Positions 31,018 to 43,698 of a stretch of DNA of 64,000 nt are shown here, one piece after another. The translations under genes and the position numbers were made by a program. Under the pieces are notes generated by a model, which had not been told where the DNA came from, made no database searches, and saw nothing but the letters and a program-made list of their open reading frames with translations. Within the stretch, counting starts at the first letter, position 1, and each line of letters begins with the position of its first letter. This DNA comes from Lithobates sylvaticus (taxonomy: Eukaryota; Chordata; Amphibia; Anura; Ranidae), in contig CM053028.1 of NCBI GenBank assembly GCA_028564925.1, positions 437,883,071-437,947,070 of the forward strand, read 5' to 3'.

Positions 31018-31873
31018 TTAACCACTTGAGGTCCAAATGACGGCTACAGCGTGGACCTCAATTTCCGGGAGGCCGTCATAGGACGTCCTCCCCTGTGCAT
31101 CACTAAGTCACTGAGACTCGGGTGATCACCGATCCGAGTAAGGGGCCGGTCCCGACCCTTACCATGTGATCGGCTGTCAGCCAATGACAGCTGATCACAT
31201 GATGTAAACAAAAGCTCGGTAATCGTTTTTTTTTTTTCTGCTCATGCTGACAGCGTGAGCAGAAAAAAAAGCCAATCACCGGCTTATGTTAAAGGGACAT
31301 CGGTCCCAAAGAGGAAACAACACAGGCACCTCATCTGTGCCAATCAGTACCCCCTGCCACTGCCACCTGTTATTGCCATCTGCCAGTGCCCACAAGTGCC
31401 ACCTATCAATGCCCACAAGTGCCACCTATCAATGCTCACCAGTGGTGCCAATCAGTGCCACCTATCAGTGTAAGCAATCAGTGCCCATTATTGCCACCCA
31501 TCAGTGCCCATCACTGCCACTCATCAGTGCCCATCACTGTCACCTATCGGTGCCCATCACTGCCGCCTCATCAGCGTGAATCAATGAAGGAGAAAAATTA
31601 CCTGTTTGCAAAATTTTATGACAAAATATAAAAAAAATATATATTTTTTTTAAATTCTGGCTTTTTCAATTTTTTTAACAAAAAATAAAAACCGCAGAGG
31701 TGATCAAATAACACCAAAAGAAAGCTCTATCTGTGGGGAAAAAATTATAAAAATGTAATTTGGGTACAGTGTTGTATGACCGCGCAATTGTCATTCAAAG
31801 TGCTTCAGCGCTGAAAGCTCAAAATTGGTCTGGACAGGAGGGGGGTTTAAGTGCCCAGTAAGCAAGTGGTTAA
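31018..31873. mobile_element. TTAA-flanked MITE with CAGTGCC minisatellite
   Basis: TTAA at 31018-31021 and 31870-31873. Ends CCACTTGAGGTCC and CCAGTAAGCAAGTGG. Bases about 31325-31575 are a tandem array built on CATCAGTGCC. The right-hand block around 31690-31800 (aaaccgcagaggtgatcaaa) is shared with the 5907 element. Open frames in the array are repeat artefacts. Confidence 0.85.
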
Positions 31874-32176
31874 TGGACTACAAGTTGCTGCTGACAGCTT
31901 GTAGTTCTTTATGAACTACTAGAGTTCTGATGACGCTCCAGGTAGTTCACTGAGTTTCCTGTCATTCAGTAACTACAATGCTTTACAGGCTCCTAACAAA
32001 TAAAAAAATAATAAATGCACATATTTTCACCTAACAAAAAATGTGGATTTATAATTTTTTTGTAAAGGTGAATTTTTCGCACAAATGTTAAAATCTGCAT
32101 TTTTTGCTAGAAATTACTTTAAACCCTCAAACAATAATATACTGTATCTGTTGAAATCTGTGAACCTGGAGAATAA

Positions 32177-32292
32177 ATGGTGGTAGTTATAATCTATTAT
32201 TCTCCCATCCTTTGGAACCCCCTACCCCAATCTGTCCAACTGTCCCCTAATCTATCCATCTTTAGACGATCCCTGAAAACCCTTCTCTTCAA
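32177..32292 (+). pseudogene. LINE (L2/CR1-type) RT C-terminus, part 1
   Basis: Reads WNPLPQSVQLSPNLSIFRRS then LKTLLF, the W-LP-...-F...LKT-LF pattern at the C-terminus of L2/CR1-group LINE proteins. It is cut by the TTAA MITE; the tail (KEAYPAS) resumes at 33099. Confidence 0.6.
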
Positions 32293-33098
32293 CCTCCTTG
32301 GCGGTGTTCCCGAGTCTGGCTCGGGTTCAGTTTTTTCTGCCAGGAGCGGTAACCCCGAGCCAGACTCGGGCTGCATTGCAGGATACAGGGGGAAGTTACT
32401 TACCTTTTCCCCTGGATCCTGCGATGTCTCCCCGCTGTGTTTGCGAGCCGTCCGCTCGCTCGATTCACACAGTGCCCGAGTGCCGCTGATCTCCGTTCCC
32501 TGCGACGTTCCGACGCACGGGAGCGGAGATTGGCGCCAAATTCAAAAAAGTTTAAAAACACACAACACATACAGTACTGTAATCTTACAGATTACAGTAC
32601 TGTATACAAAAAATACACATCCCCTTTGTCCCTGGTGGTCTGCCCAGTGCCCTGCATGTCATTTTATATAATAAAAAGATTATTTTTCTGCCTGGAAACT
32701 GGAGATTGTCCCTAGCAACCAAAAAGTGTCCCTTTATGTCAAAAGTGGTTTTAGACCAGCTAGAAAACACTGATAAAAAATTAGAATCACAATTTATCAT
32801 CAAACAATACATTTAATGACAGCGACTATTCTGCAACTGAGCAAATTTCAGTGTTTTTGATTTGATTACATTATTGAATCATTTTTATATATATTTTTAT
32901 TATATTATAATTTATGATTTTGTGTTTCAAACTTTATCATACCCGGGATGTCTACTAGACTCTGGTTCGGACAGATTTAAGTGAGTTATTCATAAGAATT
33001 GCATGCCTACAATATAAAAACGCCAAATTTCCATGCAAAATAATTGTACCGCTTTCAGCACAAAATTCCAGCCAGAATCATACCGCCAGGGAGGTTAA
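32289..33098. mobile_element. TTAA-type MITE (AACCTCCTTGGCGGT ends)
   Basis: Left TCAA-CCTCCTTGGCGGT, right ACCGCCAGGGAGG-TTAA (33095-33098). The left target has one change from TTAA. Internal inverted pairs include gagtctggctcggg / cccgagccagactcggg and tacagtactgtaatc / gattacagtactgta. It was inserted into a LINE tail. Confidence 0.75.
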
Positions 33099-33260
33099 AG
33101 AAGCCTATCCTGCTTCTAACTAATACACTGTTTTACTTCCTCCATCAGCTTATCCCCCACAGCTATTACCTTTTGTATCAATTGGTAAATAGATATCAAA
33201 CATGGCAAGCCTTAAAACTGCGCAGGCCTGCAGGTACCCAATATTGTACACTTTAAAATC
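33095..33260 (+). pseudogene. LINE (L2/CR1-type) tail, part 2
   Basis: Continues the frame after the MITE (KEAYPAS) and runs into LINE 3' UTR. The extent of the UTR is uncertain. Confidence 0.5.
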
Positions 33261-33549
33261 CTTTTCAGTTTAGAGTTCACCATGAATTATAGCCTTAGAA
33301 TTATTGCTCTCACTCAGACATTTGCGGTGATACTTCACATGTGTAGCACAATTATTTTTTCATGCTGTACATGTGCTCGCCTGTGCTGTACGTTTGAATT
33401 TGGGTACAGGAGGCGATAGGGGTACCTTCAATTTTAAATTTATTTTATTACTTTTATTTATTTTAGATAATTTTTTTTATTTATTTATATTTTTCCCTTA
33501 TTTAACTCTATTGGAACAAGCTATAGACCCCCTAACCTGAGGGAGTAGG

Positions 33550-34600
33550 GGGAGACAGACCTCCTATCACAATTTGGATTAACAGCGAGGATGGGAAGTG
33601 TCATCATAATGGGGGATTTTAATTATCCAGACATAGACTGGGCAGAAGGAACTGCGCATTCGTCTAAGGCTTACCAGTTACTCACCAGTCCTTGCAGGAC
33701 AATTTCATGGGTCAGATGGTAGACGCACCAACTAGAAACAAAGCGTTACTAGACCTACCGATTACCAACAATACAGACCTGATCACGGATGTGGAAATAC
33801 GGGGCAATTTAGGAAACAGTGATTACAGGTCAATTAGCTTGAGTATAAATCACACAGATAGGAAACATAAGGGGAATACAAAGACACTGAATTTCAAAAG
33901 AGCCAACTTCCCTAAACCTGCTAGAAAATATAAATTGGGATAAAATCTTACGAACAAAGAACACATGGGTTTGCTTTAAGAGGATATTAAATAAGGGCAT
34001 TAGCCAGTGCCTCCCATTGGGAAATACATTTCAAAAAGCAAATAAAAGTCCTGGGTGGTTTAACTCCAAAGTTAAAATGCAAATAAAAGCAAAGGAGAAA
34101 GCCTTCAAAAAATACAAGGCTGAGGGATCATCATCAGCATTCAAACTTTACAAAGAATGTAACAAGAAATGTAGGGGGGAATTAGGGCGGCTAAGATAAA
34201 ACACGAAAGACACATAGCGGAGGAGAGCTACAAAAATCCCAAGAAATTATTTAAGTATATAAACAGTAAAAGAGGGAGGACAGACCATATTGGCTCCATA
34301 ATAAATGAAGAAGGGAATCTGGTTACAAAGATGGTGAGATGGTGAAGGTATTAAATTTATTCTTCTCCTCAGTCTTCTCGAGGGAATCGGGGGGCTTCAG
34401 TAACCAAAACTGCAGTGTTTATCCTCATGACACACCACAGGAAGCACCCTCATGGCTAACAGAGGACAGAATTAGAAATAGACTTGAAAAACTTAACATT
34501 ACTAAGTCACCGGACCAGATGGCTTGCACCCAAGGGTCATTAGGGAACTCAGTCAAGTAATTGCCAGACCATTGTTCCAGAATACATCCCTTCAGGCCTG
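33550..34600 (+). pseudogene. CR1-like LINE ORF2 fragment (endonuclease into RT)
   Basis: At 33600 it reads VIIMGDFNYPDIDW, the apurinic endonuclease motif of CR1 elements, then a GNSD motif near 33810-33835. Around 34500-34555 comes a KSPDQ... stretch whose neighbouring frame reads GLHPRVIREL, the start of the RT region. Several stops and frame changes break it. The RT core is absent; a foldback repeat follows at about 34600. The CR1 3' end reappears at 35930. Confidence 0.75.
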
Positions 34601-35440
34601 GTATGGATTTTAAGGGGAACCCTGTGCCAAAATTAAAAAAATGGAGTAGGGGTCCCCCCCAAAATCCATACCAGACCCTTATCCGAGCACGCAACCTGGC
34701 AGGCTCCAGGAAAAGAGGGGGGACGAGAGAGCGCCCCTCCCTCCTGAACCGTACCAGGCCACATGCCCTTAACATGGGGAGGGTGCTTTGGAGAAGCCCC
34801 CCAAAGCACCTTGTCCCCATGTTGGGACATGGACGGGGGCTTATTGGAATCTGGAAGCCCCCTTTAACAAGGGGACTCCCAGATCCCAGCCTCCCCCCAT
34901 GTGCATTGGTAATGGGTACATTGTACCCCTACCATTTCACAAAACAAAGTGTCAAGAATAGTAAAAAAGACAAGAGTCACTTTGGGACAAGTCCTTTAAT
35001 TAAAAAAATAAAAATGTCCCACGATGTAAATCCATCTCACACTACCGACGAGCCGGAAAAAGAAAAAAAGAAAGAAAGCCGCAACAGCTCCACCTCCATA
35101 GGAGGCTCCCACCGAGTGACCCTTCTTCTCGGTGACAGCTGTTATATAGCTGAGGTCGGGCCACCCGGTGATGTAAACGGGAGATCCCGCCCCCCTCTGA
35201 CGCCACGTGACATCAGAGGAAAGCGGGGTCACCCGTCTGCGTCACCGAATGGCCCCGCCCTCAGCTATATAACAGCTGTGGTCGAGAAGAAGCGACATTT
35301 GGCGGGAGCCTCCCATGGAGGCGGAGCTATTGCGGCTTTTCTTTTTAAGCTCATCAATGGCGTGAGATGGATTTACATCGCGAGACATTTTTTACTATTT
35401 TTGACACTTTTTTTTGTGAAACGGTAGGGGTACAATGTAC
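34600..35440. repeat. foldback repeat inside CR1
   Basis: Inverted pairs: tggtatggatttt / aaaatccatacca at the left, and a larger pair with arms about 35095-35160 and 35255-35320 (agctgttatatagctgagg / cctcagctatataacagct; ggaggctcccac / gggagcctccc). The 288-codon frame crossing it has no recognisable domain. Confidence 0.6.
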
Positions 35441-35929
35441 CTGTTACCAATTCATAATTCACAAATCAGTTATTTCAATGAGTTTTATCTATATTGCCGA
35501 GACCCGACAATTCATTACAGCTGCGATCAGTTTTTAATCACTTTTTCCTTTTAGAAGTGTAATTTTGCTGTGGTACTGTTCTAAACACGGGAAAACTATG
35601 CCACTTTACAGGCATACTATAGACACTCCCCCAGGCACGATATTTAAAGGAATATTTTTATTGTTTCACTTTAAGCATTATTAAAATCACTGCTCCCGAA
35701 AAAACTTCAGTTTTTAAAACTTTTTTTTGCATTGATACATGTCCCCTGGGGCAGGACCCGGGTCCCCAAACACTTTTTATGACAATAACTTGCATATAAG
35801 TCTTTAAAATGAGCACTTTTGATTTTTCATGTTCGTGTCCCATAGACTTTAACGGTGTTCACGTGTTTATCCAATTTTTTGCCTGTTCGCATGTTCTGGT
35901 GCGAACCAAACCGAGGGGTGTTTGGCTCA
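35441..35929. other. repeat-derived sequence, unassigned
   Basis: Between the foldback and the CR1 3' end. No clear ends or coding signature. Confidence 0.4.
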
Positions 35930-36057
35930 TCCTTAATAAGCACCTGAATGACCACAACATACAGGGATATACAATGTAATACTGACAAATAATCACACAC
36001 ATAGGTTGGACTTGATGGACTTGTGTCTTTTTTCAACCTCACTTACTATGTAACTAT
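35930..36057 (+). mobile_element. CR1 LINE 3' end
   Basis: Contains GGTTGGACTTGATGGACTTG, a TTTTTTCAACCT stretch and a terminal TTACTATGTAACTATG, the typical CR1 3' tail in tetrapods. Probably the same CR1 insertion as 33550-34600. Confidence 0.8.
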
Positions 36058-36258
36058 GAAGTGGTCACACCTCAATTATGAATGCCAACATCCCTCAATC
36101 TTTGAATGTTCCAGGCATCACTGAATGGCGGACCGCAGTCCAGATCCAGGCTGGGTAATGGTCTTATTTGGACTGCAGCCTCACCAAAGAGAGTGTCGTC
36201 TCCAGCCCGCCTCCGTACAGCTGTTATCCTCAAGGAAGGGCAGAAGATTGTAGGTATG

Positions 36259-36396
36259 GCAGGTCTGAATAGAGGGTGGGACTTTTCAAGTTAAGAAGTG
36301 GGTGATTGGTTGCTAAGCCACTGGGCTGTCCAAGCAAACATTCACCTCCCCTTTAATATGAAAAGTCCCGCCCTCTATTCAGACCTGACACGCCTC
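36259..36396. repeat. inverted repeat, about 33-bp arms
   Basis: aggtctgaatagagggtggg and aagtcccgccctctattcag face each other across about 70 bp, with one or two mismatches. Confidence 0.75.
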
Positions 36397-37802
36397 CAAC
36401 CCTGCATGTACGGTAAGACAGTAAAGGGAATCAGGTAGTTCCTGTGATGTGAAGGGGACTTTTGTACAAAAGGGAAGACTGTGAGGAAAGGGACAGGAGT
36501 CTGCAATATGAAGGAAGGATTGTAGTGTGGAGGGGGGACTGATGGAATGGAAGTCTGGGGTGTATGAGGGGCAGGGGAGTGGTGGTAAATGGTGTGATTG
36601 GAGGACTGTGATGCAAGGATGGGAGAGGGGTGAATATGATGTGAATGAGACTGTGGTATAAGGATGGGGGGACTGAGGGCACTGCTGTTGGGGGGGGTTG
36701 TGATGTAACACCAGATTCATGCATTTGCTGCGGCTCACGTTTGTGCAGGCACAGTACCCCATTCAATTGAATGGGTGGTTGTATTTGCGGGAAAAGCAGG
36801 AAAAACTAAACTCCACCTAATACTTTTTAAGCAGTTATAGCAAACTGATTTTTACCTTTTGAGATAAAGTTTTTAAATAAATGAATAAAAGCTGCCCATT
36901 GCATGTACCCGTAAGTGTTACATGGTAGGTCTCATCCCTCTAACTGCTGTTTTTGCTGGACAGTTTTGCATGTTAAAGGAAGCTGAAAAATTACAGACTC
37001 ACTTTCCAGATCACCAGGTGAAAATAAAGGGGGAAAAAAAAGCCTAAAAAATAAATTTAATGCAGCCACCACATCTAAGTATTGGTAACCTGAAATATAA
37101 GAAACGTTTGGTTTTGGGTTTAATACCGCTTTCACGCACACTGACAGTCCCCCAACAATAACATTGCAGGTAGGGCTGACTTGGAACCAACATCTTTTGG
37201 TTTTATGTTTCTCATTTGCCATCTTGTATTTACATGTGAACTCATTGTTTTCTGTCTCCTGTGTGCTGCTTTGATGATTATGCAGCCCTTCCTCAAAATA
37301 TTCTCTAATCTATTCATGTCCTTTAGGTGTTAGGGTCTTCAGAACTGAACACAGTGGTAAAGGTGAGATTTCACCAGCGCTCTTCAGTGATGCTACCTAT
37401 ACTTTCCTTCTGCTGCTTAGCTCTCTCACTATATAACCTAGTCTATTATATCATCTAGCTGCACTGGTGTATGTTACAAATTTCTATTTGTATACTGCCA
37501 CATAGTGATAACAATGCAGTAACAAATATGGTGGGGTTAACTGTGCTATGGAAAAAAGGTACTGCAGATTTCCTCAGATGGGAAAGATTAGTATGGTTTC
37601 TTCTGTACCAACGTCCAGATGCTCATGTCTATAAACTAACTTGAGTGCACCACAGCTGTAGAATTTAGATCACAAAACACGCTTATAACACATTCTTTTG
37701 CTTGACTAGTAGAGGAATACTCCTGCGCCATCACTGGAAGTGGAAAAAACAATGTATAGCACAACTGCTGCAAACATCAATAGTTGGATCCGTGACCAAT
37801 AA
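36397..37802 (+). other. intron sequence, nothing recognised
   Basis: A purine/pyrimidine-skewed GA-rich stretch (36420-36710) gives long minus-strand frames that are low-complexity artefacts. The rest is featureless by eye. Confidence 0.45.
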
Positions 37803-37985
37803 GTGTATGTGTATAATAAGTGGTTGCTCTGTTGTTGAACTGAAGTGTAACCAATGTGTCAAAAAATAATAAATGTATTTGATCACACCTTTATCATTGC
37901 CTTTTCATTTCAAGTACAATTATTATTTTGTGACACATTGGTTACACTTCAGTTCAACAACACATCACTTACTATACACACACTC
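37803..37985. repeat. inverted repeat just upstream of the last KLHL24 exon
   Basis: Arms 37803-37873 and 37917-37985, loop about 45 bp. The core tgttgaactgaagtgtaacc pairs perfectly with ggttacacttcagttcaaca. It ends about 50 bp before the 3' splice site at 38034. Confidence 0.85.
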
Positions 37986-38034
37986 TTTTGCTTGTTTGTG
38001 CTCAGTAACCACATTTTTCCATTTTTTTCTACAG

Positions 38035-38235
38035 GAGAATTGTGGCATGTCTGTCTGCAATGGGAAAATCTTTATACTCGGTGGGAGAGGTGAGAATGGA
38101 GAAGCAACGGACACCATCCTGTGCTACGATCCAGCAACTAGCATCATTACTGGAGTGGCAGCCATGCCCCGACCCGTCTCTTACCATGGCTGTGTAACAA
38201 TTCATAGATACAATGAAAAAGCCTTCAAAATGTGA
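38035..38235 (+). CDS. KLHL24: KLHL24 last coding exon, 66 codons plus stop
   Basis: The acceptor is tttttctacag ending at 38034, with a good pyrimidine tract. The exon opens ENCGMSVCNGKIFILGG, continues GENGEATDTILCYDPATSII and a SYHGCVTIHRYNEKAFKM end, with TGA at 38233-38235. Frame and phase follow on from the exon at 1490. It supplies the last kelch blade and the C-terminus. From memory the ortholog ends in nearly the same residues, so the end is intact and not truncated by the intron's transposons. Confidence 0.95.
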   Translation, partial: ENCGMSVCNGKIFILGGRGENGEATDTILCYDPATSIITGVAAMPRPVSYHGCVTIHRYNEKAFKM

Positions 38236-39230
38236 ACTTATAGGAAGAAGGGAGGAAAGGGGCTTGTAATTTACCCTGCATTGAGTAAGACTTTGCGATC
38301 TGAAAACTGGCCCCATTGTACAGTATAAGGAATCTACCAGTCAAATTGTTTGCAGTCATACTAAGAAATCCAAACATGCAGAAAAGGGACCAGGAATAAA
38401 TTTGTTCAAAGCTTCTCTGTTCTATTGTCACACATAAGCCAATGGTCCTGGGTTTCAGCTATTTCTAGACTGGCAATTTGAAATTGGCCCAATTATTCTG
38501 AGAATGTGTTAGTTATTGAGGGCTATTAAGCTTCAAATCACATGGAATTTGTAAGGGTTTACTGAGGTGCCGCATACACATTCTGAACTTGGCTTCCAAT
38601 ATTGTGCCAATACATGAAAACTGTGCTTCTCATATACCAGTTGTGGAATTCTGTGAGTTGTATAATTGGCTGCCTTTAAATGCTTGTCTAGCACTGGGTG
38701 TGATTGTGGTGCAACTGGTATTAGGCAAACATAAGTTTAGAGGGCACAGAAGGCAATTTAACCAACTACATTTTGATCCAGGACTGTTGGCCAATGTGTC
38801 ACTGTCACCCAAATATAAAAATAAGGGAAGACTTGTTGAGCTACCAATGTGATTTTAAAGCCTGATTCACACAGGTAAATAATGATAACTGCTTCTGAAG
38901 AGTAGTGTGTGTCTATGGTGTGTGCAGAAAGGCTCCTCATTACTTCTGTACTACTACAAAGGTGGACAGTCATACTGTATATGCCTTAGTGTGCTGCAGT
39001 GCAGACCTAAAATGTATGTACATGGTACCTCTGTTTATCATATAGGTGAATGAGGGCTGCTGTCCATGGGTCAACAGGTAGAGCACTGGGTACCAAGCGG
39101 CATTAGGTATGGCTATGTGCCTGCAAAGATGAGACCTTCAACACATGGAGAACCTCCAGTACATGCAGGTTTTACAAGAAATACTTTGCTTTGAAATAAA
39201 GATGCAAACATATTGTGGTAGATTACTTTT
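38236..39230 (+). other. KLHL24: KLHL24 3' UTR (extent uncertain)
   Basis: Unique sequence following the stop. Candidate poly(A) signals are AATAAA at about 38394 and 39195-39200. The second is followed by a GT-rich stretch. Vertebrate KLHL24 3' UTRs are long, so the true end may lie further on. Confidence 0.45.
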
Positions 39231-40441
39231 GAACCTATGTATATAGTAAACATTTTAGCATTTTTATATATCTGGAAATCTCCAAAATACTTTTTTCATA
39301 GCCAATGGCTATTATTTATGCCAGCAACAAGGACTGTAATATTTGTAAATGACTTTTCTGAGCATTCTTACATATGTATAACTGTCATTGACTGTCAGGT
39401 GTGAACTCTCTTTTTATTTAATATTCTAGAGTGCACGAGAGAAGATTGTGAATTCAGATGATTGGAGATTTAGGAGGGTGTATATATATATATATTTAAT
39501 CTTTCCTGCATGCAGAATTTCCTCTGGGATAAAGCATATTTTTGCACAAGTAAATGTTGCAGATGCAGTAATGCACAATTTTCACGAAGCCTTATCAAAG
39601 ATCACCCTTGGATATCCCTGAAATTGCATTTTATTTTTATGTGTGTGCATGCTCTGTGAGTTGAAGAAGAGCCTAGTTTAAAGAAGGGGTATCTGCTGTC
39701 AGTGAAGAGGACCTACCATCAAGCTTGTTAGTAATGTTCTAAAACAACTCGCATCCCAAATGCCTGAGGAACTAGGAAGACAGTTAACCTCTTGCTTTAT
39801 AAAAAAAAATGACTGTCTCCTCTATCATGTTGATGATTCAATTAATTCCTTAGTAAAGATTAATTTTACATAGCTTTAACTTTACTACAGACTCCTAAAA
39901 AAAACTCAATAGTACGTGTACAAGTTAAAAAACAGTATATGGCTTCATTAGAAACATGTTTGTGAATGCTATACATTTTTCTTGTCTCTTTGCTAATATA
40001 TGGTCTTTGGGCTTATAAAGGATGGCCTAAAATGTTATCATTGCCTACCCACCACCTGTCTCCTAAGGCAGCCATACAGGTATTGCTGTCCCTATACTCT
40101 CTGTATTTTCATATGTGTATTTTTTTTTTATTATGTGTGGAAAAAACTAACTCTTTCGATATACTGTCTGTTGACAATGTGATCAAAGCAAGGAAAAACT
40201 TACCATGAAACGAAACAATGTATTGGGAGCTTTAATGTGCATTAGGTTGTTCTCTTGAGTCAAAGTTCTTTAGTACTAAACTTAGTCTTTGTGCTCTACT
40301 GAGCTGGCAAAGTTCTGTATAAGGTGTTGTTTTAGTGTATGTAAATGAATGAATAGTGCTCATAATAGTCTTGTACCAACCCGGGCTAATTAGCAGAATT
40401 TATATGTAATTATAGGTACAAATATATATATATTCTGTTTA
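39231..40441 (+). other. possible 3' UTR or intergenic sequence
   Basis: Mostly unique AT-rich DNA with a short TA run near 39480. No repeat ends or coding signature. Confidence 0.4.
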
Positions 40442-41911
40442 CAGAGGCGTAACTAGATCCTTCAGGGCCCCGGTGCAAAAAAACATGAAGGAGCCCCCTA
40501 ACGCCCCCCCCCCCCCCCCCTCCATCCAAGCCCTGGGCTTCCAGTTCTGGGAAGGTGTCCATGGACATCCTCCCAGAACCCTGCCTCCTACTTGCCGCCT
40601 GGGGTGCGCATTCAGCACGCTCTGTGACACTGCTGATCGCGGTAAAGGGCTAACCACAGCGGCCCTTTAACATGTGATCATCTGATCACATGTAAACAGA
40701 CTTGCCAGTTATTGGCAGTCCTTTCTTCCCACAATGTGTCTGTTTGAGGAAAGGAGAGTCATTAACCAGCAAGACTGTCAGTACATTGTTTACACTGATA
40801 ATCAGGGCACTGATCATCAGTGCCCTGATTATTAGTGCAGCCCCATCAGTGCTGCCTATCAGTGCCCATCAGTGCCACATTTCAGTGCTTATCAATGCCA
40901 CTTATCAGTGCTGCCTATCAGTGTTGTCTATCAGTGCCCGTTATTGCCGCCTATCAGTGCCCATCAAGGCCACCTATCAGTGCCCAATGTCCCCTTATCA
41001 GTGCTCATCAATGCCCCCTATCAGTGCACATCAATGCTGCCAATCAATGCCCATAAGTGCCCCCTATCAGTGCCACATATCAGTGCTCATCAATGCCCCC
41101 TATCAGTGCCCATCAGTGCTCATCAATGCCCCCTATTAGTGCCACCTATCAGTACCCATCAACAGGACTCTAAACTGAGAGCACCTCTCTCATACAGCTC
41201 AGAGCCTGTACTGACAGTACCCCCCTCGCACGGACAGGACAGGAGAGAGACGATTTGCTCCTTCTCCTCCTGCCGCTCTTCTCCTGTGTGCACTGTGGAA
41301 AGAGTTAAGCTAAGCAGCTGAATGATCTAACTCAGCTGCTTAGATTCACAGTTCCCGCGGTGCACACAGGTGGAGAGGGGCGGAAGGAGAAGGAGCAGAT
41401 TGGCTCTTTCCTGTCCTGTCTGTGCGAGACGACTGTCAGTGCAGGCTCTGAGCCGCATGAAACATATGCTCTCAGCTCAGAGCCCTGCAGCAAGGAACCC
41501 CGCTGGGGCCCCCCTACAGTGGCGGAACGCAAGGGTGGCTTATCCCCCCTTCTCAGCTCAAAGATGTCTCACTCTTGGGAGCAGCGGGTTGCTTGGCATA
41601 CCGTGATGTCAAGGTGTGTTCCCGAGCAGCTTAGTGTGGAGCTGGAAGAGGGGAGCCTGGGAGCAAAAGAGGGAAGCTGGATAGGAGGGGCGATGGGGCA
41701 GTAACCTATAGATGAATCAATTTCTGCCTCCTTCAGCCACCGAATGCCTGCAGGAAGGGAAAGGAGGAGAAGCGGGCATTCAGCGGCTGCAGGAGGCAAG
41801 GATCCATTCCGCTATAGGCCGCCCCTCCTATTCAGCTGTCTAGGGGGGCCTCATGTGACCCCTGGAGCATGGGGCCGGGTTGTAAGTGCGACCCCTGTAG
41901 TTACACCCCTG
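40442..41911. mobile_element. hAT-like MITE with CAGTGCC minisatellite
   Basis: Ends CAGAGGCGTAACTAGA and TAGTTACACCCCTG. Flanks tctgttta and ggtgttta agree at 6 of 8, fitting an old 8-bp duplication. The interior holds a CATCAGTGCC-type array (about 40830-41165) and a large imperfect palindrome (about 41165-41490, centred near 41330). Open frames inside are artefacts of these repeats. Confidence 0.75.
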
Positions 41912-42216
41912 GGTGTTTATAATATGATTCTCATTAATTCTTAATAAAAGCAAAGTTAAGACATATTTTCATCTACTATCAACTAGAAAAATTTCATGAT
42001 AATAAAACTGCTTCAGTCTCTTGCTTGACGGTAAGTTTATTGTAGAACAAAATAAAGGTATGCACAGGTAAACAGACATAAAAGACAGTTTTGGTCGATT
42101 ATATAACATTCAGCATCCCTTTTTAACATGACACATCTGTCACCATCCTAGCAGAAGATTCAATTATGTGTATCAAGAGTTAAATAAAAACCAGATACAA
42201 GTTTTAAATCAAACTG

Positions 42217-42564
42217 TTAGGGCCTTTTCAGATGGGAGGGTTGGGAGCAGTAAAAACAGCTGGTTGAGCTGCCGTTTCACCTCCCCCTGGTCATCCAGCC
42301 AAGCTGTCACAATACAGCCATACAGGGCTGTACACATGCTGTAGCATTTTTAGCCCAGGGTGTAGTGTTTTACAGGAGGTACAGCCTGTCAAACTCCCCT
42401 ACTGTGTTTAATAGGGCCATACCACAAGCCAAACAGTCGACTTGCAGTTGCGGCGTCAGGAGGTGGCAGTACTGCCTCCTGAGCACCTTTCAGCTACTGC
42501 TCTACCACTGTCTGAAAAGCAATCAACTCCAGAAAGAAATGTAGCATGTCTGAAAGAGCCCTAA
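42217..42564. mobile_element. Harbinger-like MITE
   Basis: Ends TTAGGGCCTTTTCAGA and TCTGAAAGAGCCCTAA form an inverted pair. The flanking trinucleotides (TTA, TAA) do not match exactly, so the target duplication is uncertain. Confidence 0.6.
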
Positions 42565-42649
42565 CATTCATATCTACATTTGTACCCCATTGAAATTACA
42601 AAAAAACAAAACAAAATAACAAATTATTGACAAACCTCTTGGATTCTAA

Positions 42650-43033
42650 GGCCTTGTGCACACTGGCCATACAAAAAAATGCTGCCTCTTCAGGCTTATG
42701 TAAATTTTTTTCTTTAGCCAGTAAAAGCTGCTCTATGTTAGCCTACTGTATATGTCCATGCACAGTTGGGCTATTACAGGCATGGTTGTGGAGGAGCGTT
42801 TTCAGGCTGAAAAAAAAAAACCCCAACACAAGTGCCTTTTTGAGAGGAGCTTTCGGGCAGAAAAGCACTTGACGTGCATAAGTGTTAGGAGCGTTCAATG
42901 TTTTTAGGTGTACATTGATTATAGAGAAAAATACCCATAAAACGTGCATATATGAGATACTATGAGCATTTTTATGCTGCTTCTTCTGCCAGAGGTTCTG
43001 GCATTTTCTCAGCCGCCTAATGTGCATGGACCC
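42650..43033. mobile_element. Harbinger-like MITE with TAA duplication
   Basis: GGCCTTGTGCACACTGG on the left, TGTGCATGGACCC on the right, TAA on both sides (42647-42649, 43034-43036). The TWA target is typical of PIF/Harbinger. Confidence 0.65.
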
Positions 43034-43625
43034 TAAACACACATATAGTGATAAAACAGGACAAGTAGCAAGATGTTGATAGATGCATGGAGCCCTCTAG
43101 TGGCCGAATTTATTCGCTACATATGATTCTATTACCATGTTGGATTACGTGGCTGATTTAGATGCACTTGGAGTATAATAAAGGAGCAGCAAAGTCTTTG
43201 TTTTTTAATATTATAAGCTAGCCTACTTGCCCAGAAGTTGCAGACATTTTAATGTATACCGTTTTGTCACCATCTAGTTAACCACATTATTGACAATACA
43301 AATTTTGGTTATGATTTGTCTTTCAGTATACATAGTATATTTGTTAGTTTGATAAATGTTTTTATCCTTTTTTTTTTTCTTTTTTTTTATGGCGTGTCTA
43401 CATTTAATGATAAAAGTGACATCTATAAATGTATAGAAAAATAAGTCCTTTTACATAAGTAAAAACATTTTAATCTAAAGAATGACTATATTTTTTAACA
43501 AAAATGCTTTAGCTTTGTTTTGGTTTTTATACCTATATATAGTGTATTACTCAGAATTACTAATCTAAATTCACCAAGATCTATCTTTTCTATTAGGCCT
43601 TATCCAGTGTCATTATATTTATATA

Positions 43626-43698
<73 letters not shown>

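Noticed and set aside
34561-35427. 288-codon open frame
   Set aside because: It runs across a foldback repeat, has no domain or codon pattern, and its antisense is also open.
36379-36766. Pro/Ser/His-rich minus-strand frames
   Set aside because: Caused by a GA-skewed low-complexity stretch.
40702-41321. Long Cys/His-rich frames resembling zinc fingers
   Set aside because: They are translations of the CAGTGCC minisatellite; the same frames appear at 31255-31631 and 61310-61741.
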